From NCBI GenBank assembly GCA_945933905.1, contig CAMEQX010000033.1, positions 1 to 9,470 of the forward strand: a stretch of DNA of 9,470 nucleotides. The letters are read 5' to 3'. Positions 6,260 to 9,470 of this stretch are shown one piece after another (positions within the stretch are counted from its first letter, which is position 1; each line of letters opens with the position of its first letter). Under the pieces are notes generated by a model that searched no databases, had not been told where the DNA came from, and saw only the letters and a list, made by a program, of their open reading frames with translations. Origin of the DNA: an uncultured Clostridia bacterium (GTDB taxonomy: Bacteria; Bacillota; Clostridia; Oscillospirales; Ruminococcaceae). A program made the position numbers and the translations under genes.

Positions 6260-7291
6260 TCAGCGCGTCTGCGGTATCGCTGTCCGACGAGATGTGACGA
6301 ATTTGCCCTCGCGTCCCGCAAACGGAGATGTGTTAACCGAGAACGTCATTTCAACGGTAGGCTCGCTGATTTTAACGAACGGAAGCGCCTCGGGTGCAGA
6401 AACAGATGTGATTGTCTGACCGATGGTAACGCCCTCGATACCCGAAAACGCGATTATATCGCCGACTGTCGCACTTTCAACGGGAACCTTGTTCAGTCCC
6501 TCGAACTGATTGAGCGACACGATTTTTGCCTTGAACGGAGCGGTTCTGTTGTGGTAATCGCAGACCATAACTTCCTGATTTTGCTTGATTACGCCGCGCT
6601 CTACACGTCCCACGGCAATTCTTCCGACGTAATCGTTATAGTCGATTGACGAAACGAGAACCTGAAGTTCACCCGTTTCATCGCCCTCGGGCGCGGGAAT
6701 GTGCTCGATAATCTTCTCAAAAAGCGGCTTGAAATCCGTGCCCATTTCATCGGGGTTGTAGGACGAGCAGCCAAGTCTGCCCGAGCAGAAAACAACGGGG
6801 CTGTCAAGCTGCTCCTCGGTTGCGTCAAGGTCGAGCAAAAGCTCCAGAACCTCATCGACAACCTCGTGATTGCGCGCGTCGGGACGGTCGGTTTTGTTAA
6901 CGACAACGATAATCTTGTGTCCCAGCTCCAGCGCCTTCTGAAGAACAAAGCGCGTCTGCGGCATTGTTCCCTCAAAGCTGTCCACAAGCAGCAAAACGCC
7001 GTTTACCATCTTGAGAATACGCTCAACCTCGCCCGAAAAATCCGCGTGTCCGGGGGTATCGACGATGTTGATTTTCACGCCGTTGTACATACAGGAGGTG
7101 TTCTTCGCGAGGATAGTAATTCCGCGCTCGCGCTCGATTGCGTTGCTGTCCATAACCCTGTCGTTTACAACCTGATTTTCGCGAAACGCGCCGCCCTGTT
7201 TGAGCATCTCGTCAACAAGCGTTGTCTTTCCGTGGTCAACGTGCGCGATAATCGCGATGTTTCTTAAATCTTCTCTTTTCAAATTGTTCAC
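6260..7291 (-). CDS. typA: TypA/BipA ribosome-associated GTPase, N-terminal fragment of a broken gene
   Basis: TypA/BipA is an EF-G-like translational GTPase that acts on the ribosome during stress and ribosome assembly. This frame has 343 codons; the full protein is about 610. The G domain is intact: AHVDHGKTT (16-24), RERGITI (54-60), DTPGH (78-82) and NKTD (132-135). The domain II barrel follows (about 208-300), then the start of domain III up to [10 protein letters not shown] (326-335). The last eight residues (RTAIPQTR) are out of frame and end at a TGA. The next family residues appear in another frame just downstream. Relative to E. coli TypA about 18 residues are missing at the junction, implying loss of roughly 55 nt. 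The start is GTG at 7291 with AAGGA very close; a TTG at 7282 (KREDLRN) is an alternative. It is either a pseudogene or an assembly error. Confidence 0.93.
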   Translation of the reverse strand: MNNLKREDLRNIAIIAHVDHGKTTLVDEMLKQGGAFRENQVVNDRVMDSNAIERERGITILAKNTSCMYNGVKINIVDTPGHADFSGEVERILKMVNGVLLLVDSFEGTMPQTRFVLQKALELGHKIIVVVNKTDRPDARNHEVVDEVLELLLDLDATEEQLDSPVVFCSGRLGCSSYNPDEMGTDFKPLFEKIIEHIPAPEGDETGELQVLVSSIDYNDYVGRIAVGRVERGVIKQNQEVMVCDYHNRTAPFKAKIVSLNQFEGLNKVPVESATVGDIIAFSGIEGVTIGQTITSVSAPEALPFVKISEPTVEMTFSVNTSPFAGREGKFVTSRRTAIPQTR

Positions 7292-7332
7292 TTTCCTTCA
7301 TTCATTTAGATTGTGTATTTAACCAATTTATT

Positions 7333-7361
7333 ATTATACAACTTTTTCGTGATTTCTTCAA
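7333..7361 (-). promoter_or_regulatory. SigA-type promoter of the typA operon
   Basis: On the minus strand, TTGAAG (7356-7361) lies 17 nt from TATAAT (7333-7338). The -10 is perfect and the -35 matches four of six. Transcription would start near 7326, about 35 nt before the GTG start. Confidence 0.75.
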
Positions 7362-7400
7362 GAACCTTGTCGAAAAAACGTGTTTTTAATTATATCTAAC

Positions 7401-7430
7401 CAAAATCCACGCGATTTTTTGTGCATTTTG
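7401..7430. repeat. AT-rich dyad directly after the MBL gene, possible weak terminator
   Basis: CAAAATCCAC (7401-7410) and GTGCATTTTG (7421-7430) are complementary at nine of ten positions around a 10-nt loop. The dyad starts 4 nt after the MBL stop codon. No T run follows on the minus strand, so termination would be weak. Its left arm and flank resemble the dyad at 4010-4033. Confidence 0.35.
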
Positions 7431-7434
7431 ACAA

Positions 7435-8445
7435 CTATGCGGCGGCAATTTCGGCTTTTTCGGTCTTGACCTTGAGAAACGCGCCGTCGCTTACAACAAC
7501 GATGTTCCCGTCGGCAGCGGTCGTGTAAACTTCCTTGCAGCCGACCTGACCGAGCCGCTCAAAAACCTCGGCGCGCGGGTGTCCGTAATCGTTCACCTCG
7601 CCTACCTCAATCACGGCAATCTGCGGCTTTACCTTTTCGAGAAAAGCCTTGCTGCTTGCGCCCGCGCTCCCGTGATGACCGATTTTCAGCACGTCCGCGC
7701 GAACGTCCAAGCCGTTGTCGAGGATATCCAGCTCCGCGAGACTTTCCGCGTCACCCGTGAACAAAAACGAGTTCCCGCCGTGAGTGTAGCGCGCGACAAC
7801 CGAAGAATTGTTCAAGTCCTCATAGTTGTCGTAGAGCGGCGCGATGATTTCAAGCGAGGTTTTCTCGGCGATTTCATAGATTTTTCCCGCCTCGGCATAC
7901 TCGGTTTTTATCCCCTTTCTGTCGATGACATTCAGCATTTTCTGATAGAAAACAGTTTCGGGGATTTGACTTTCGGACAATTTCGGCAGAATAACCGTTC
8001 CCACGTCAAACTTCTCCAAAATCCTGTACATACCGCCGATGTGGTCTGCGTGAGGGTGCGTGGCAATCACATAGTCCAGCCGCTCCACGCCCGAATAGCC
8101 GATAAATCCCACAACCTCGTCAACGCGCCCGTCGTCGCCGCAATCAATCAGAATGTTACAGTTTTTCGAGCGGATAAGCTCGCAGTCGCCCTGACCGACA
8201 TCGATGAAATACACCGCAGCTTCGCTGTCAAGCGGCTTTACATAAGGCTTCCCGCCGCCGACGAAAAAGTGTACGATATCCGCGGAGGTCGGGATAAAAT
8301 CCCACTTGATAAACCGCTCGTTGATGAAAACAAACAGCGCCGCCGTCAGAATTATCAGCAAAATCGCCGACAAAATGTTGTTGAAAACACGCTTAGCGCT
8401 TCTTTTTCTTTTGCGGTAGGTTCTTGCTTTTCTTGTTGTCGCCAT
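7435..8445 (-). CDS. Membrane-anchored ComEC/Rec2-like metallo-beta-lactamase fold hydrolase
   Basis: This is a 336-residue protein with a basic N-terminus (residues 1-19), one membrane anchor (about 23-42) and an extracytoplasmic metallo-beta-lactamase domain from about residue 76. Metal-binding and fold motifs are FIDVGQGDC (80-88), ATHPHADHIGG (128-138), LNNSSVV (211-217), TGDAE (230-234), IGHHGS (255-260) and YGHP (287-290). These match the C-terminal hydrolase of ComEC/Rec2 competence proteins. The large ComEC channel region is absent, so this is a stand-alone relative; nuclease or phosphodiesterase activity is a guess from the family. The ATG at 8445 is chosen because AAAGGA lies 6 nt upstream; a start at 8496 would add 17 residues inside the upstream gene with no better site. 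Its first 53 nt overlap the 3' end of the YgiQ-like gene, so it is probably translated from the same mRNA. Confidence 0.92.
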   Translation of the reverse strand: MATTRKARTYRKRKRSAKRVFNNILSAILLIILTAALFVFINERFIKWDFIPTSADIVHFFVGGGKPYVKPLDSEAAVYFIDVGQGDCELIRSKNCNILIDCGDDGRVDEVVGFIGYSGVERLDYVIATHPHADHIGGMYRILEKFDVGTVILPKLSESQIPETVFYQKMLNVIDRKGIKTEYAEAGKIYEIAEKTSLEIIAPLYDNYEDLNNSSVVARYTHGGNSFLFTGDAESLAELDILDNGLDVRADVLKIGHHGSAGASSKAFLEKVKPQIAVIEVGEVNDYGHPRAEVFERLGQVGCKEVYTTAADGNIVVVSDGAFLKVKTEKAEIAAA

Positions 8446-9470
8446 TTCTGTTCCTTTCGGGTTTTGCGGTTTTCTCGGGAGTTTTGGACGGTGCAATCAG
8501 GCAGTCCTTCCCAAAGCCGATTAAATCGCGGCGTTTCGCTATCGTCAGCGCTTTCTCGACAAGCGCGCGGTTTTTCGGCATAAAGTACTGCAACAAAGCG
8601 CGCTGCATAGCCTTTTGCTCGGTTGTTCTCGGAACAAAAACCGGCTCGAGCGTATAAGGGTCAAGTCCCGTGTAGAACATCGCGGTTGAAATCGTGCCCG
8701 GCGTTGGATAAAAGTCCTGAACCTGCTCGGGACGAATGTTGTGCTTTTTCTCGAAAAGCGCAAGCTCAATCGCGTCGTCAAGCGTGCAGCCCGGGTGCGA
8801 CGACATCAGATACGGCACGAGATACTGCTCTTTTCCGCATTTTTTGGTTGACGCGTAAAAGCGTTTCTCAAACTCCTCGTAAACCTCGATATGCGGCTTT
8901 CCCATATAATCGAGAACGCGGTTTGAGGCGTGTTCGGGAGCAACCTTGAGCTGCCCGCTGACGTGATACTCAACAAGCTCGTCAAGGAACGCGTTGTTCT
9001 TTTCAAGCAGCATATAGTCAAAGCGAATTCCCGAGCGAATGAACACCTTCTTCACGCCCTTTATCGCGCGAAGCCGTCGCAAAAGCCGAATATAATCGGA
9101 ATGGTCGGCGTTGATGTTTTTACAAGGCGTGGGCGCAAGGCACTTTCGTCCCTTGCACAAGCCGTGCTCTTCCTGTTTTTTGCAGGACGGGTGACGGAAA
9201 TTTGCCGTAGGACCGCCGACGTCGTGGATATACCCCTTGAAATTCGGCTTCTCTGATAGCATAACCGCCTCGTTATACACCGAGTCCTCGCTTCTCGTCT
9301 GGATTTTTCGTCCCTGATGAAGCGCGATTGAACAGAAGTTGCAAAATCCGAAGCAGCCGCGGTTGTGGGTTATCGAAAACTCAACTTCCTGTATCGCGGG
9401 CACGCCGCCGTCCTTCTCGTACATCGGGTGATAGGTCCGCATATACGGCAGCTCGTAAGCGAAAAACAGG
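8393..9470 (-). CDS. YgiQ family (UPF0313) radical SAM protein, N-terminus outside window
   Basis: The frame enters from the window edge with FFAYELPYMRTYHP, so the Met at 9442 is internal. The family is usually 600-700 residues, so about half is seen here (358 codons). The radical SAM cluster motif CFGFCNFC (CxxxCxxC) follows SITHNRG, and HDVGGPTANF, CKKQEEHGLCKGRKC, RSGIRFDY, VAPEHAS and QDFYPTPGTISTAMFYTG are typical of YgiQ proteins. These bind a 4Fe-4S cluster and S-adenosylmethionine; the reaction of the family is not established as far as I know. The extra CxxxxxxxxCxxxxC-type cysteines could bind a further metal site. The C-terminal tail is strongly basic (KKSKNLPQKKKKR), and its last 53 nt are shared, in another frame, with the basic start of the metallo-hydrolase gene. 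Confidence 0.94.
   Translation of the reverse strand, partial: LFFAYELPYMRTYHPMYEKDGGVPAIQEVEFSITHNRGCFGFCNFCSIALHQGRKIQTRSEDSVYNEAVMLSEKPNFKGYIHDVGGPTANFRHPSCKKQEEHGLCKGRKCLAPTPCKNINADHSDYIRLLRRLRAIKGVKKVFIRSGIRFDYMLLEKNNAFLDELVEYHVSGQLKVAPEHASNRVLDYMGKPHIEVYEEFEKRFYASTKKCGKEQYLVPYLMSSHPGCTLDDAIELALFEKKHNIRPEQVQDFYPTPGTISTAMFYTGLDPYTLEPVFVPRTTEQKAMQRALLQYFMPKNRALVEKALTIAKRRDLIGFGKDCLIAPSKTPEKTAKPERNRNGDNKKSKNLPQKKKKR

Noticed and set aside
7390..7396. Second TATAAT upstream of typA
   Set aside because: There is no acceptable -35 hexamer 16-18 nt upstream, and the promoter at 7333-7361 explains typA expression.
7579..8583. Plus-strand open frame of about 330 codons opposite the metallo-hydrolase
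   Set aside because: The minus strand carries clear metal-binding motifs. The plus frame shows no domain and exists because of the codon composition of the real gene.
9440..9442. ATG at 9442 as the start of the YgiQ-like protein
   Set aside because: The frame continues upstream to the window edge with family-typical residues (AYELPY), so this Met is internal.

Overview
The window looks like chromosomal DNA of a low-to-medium G+C Firmicute, most likely an uncultured member of the Clostridia. The reasons are three near-consensus SigA-type promoters with 17-nt spacers, strong AGGAGG-type ribosome binding sites, and the family flavour of the GAPDH, TypA and YgiQ-like proteins. Every credible gene is on the minus strand, so transcription runs from high to low coordinates. 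No tRNA, rRNA, CRISPR array, insertion sequence or integration site was seen.

In the direction of transcription there are four units. (1) The window opens inside a YgiQ-type radical SAM gene (8393-9470, N-terminus outside). Its last 53 nt overlap the start of a membrane-anchored ComEC-like metallo-beta-lactamase gene (7435-8445). (2) A promoter at 7333-7361 drives typA/bipA (5514-7291), a GNAT acetyltransferase (5031-5495) and an RluA-family pseudouridine synthase (4069-5034). The last two share a 4-nt ATGA start/stop overlap. The typA frame is broken near 6284-6290 by what appears to be a loss of about 55 nt. (3) A strong promoter at 3877-3905 drives a monocistronic gap gene (2766-3800), which ends in a clear intrinsic terminator (2720-2749). 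(4) A fully consensus promoter (2639-2667) drives a two-gene unit: an unrecognised three-helix membrane protein (1598-2605) and, 16 nt later, a TTG-initiated protein (1-1581, C-terminus outside). The latter appears to carry two LOTUS/OST-HTH-like domains and a C-terminal DUF3825 domain.

Unit 2 is ribosome-centred (translational GTPase plus rRNA-type pseudouridine synthase). Unit 3 is central glycolysis, with codon use typical of a highly expressed gene. Unit 4 is the least understood and the best candidate for something new: a putative RNA-binding protein co-expressed with a membrane protein of unknown fold from a consensus promoter. Non-coding features worth attention are a nested inverted repeat at the 3' end of the pseudouridine synthase gene, dyads upstream of gap (one resembling a Rex site but one base short), a hairpin in the gap leader, and a similar AT-rich dyad in two intergenic regions.
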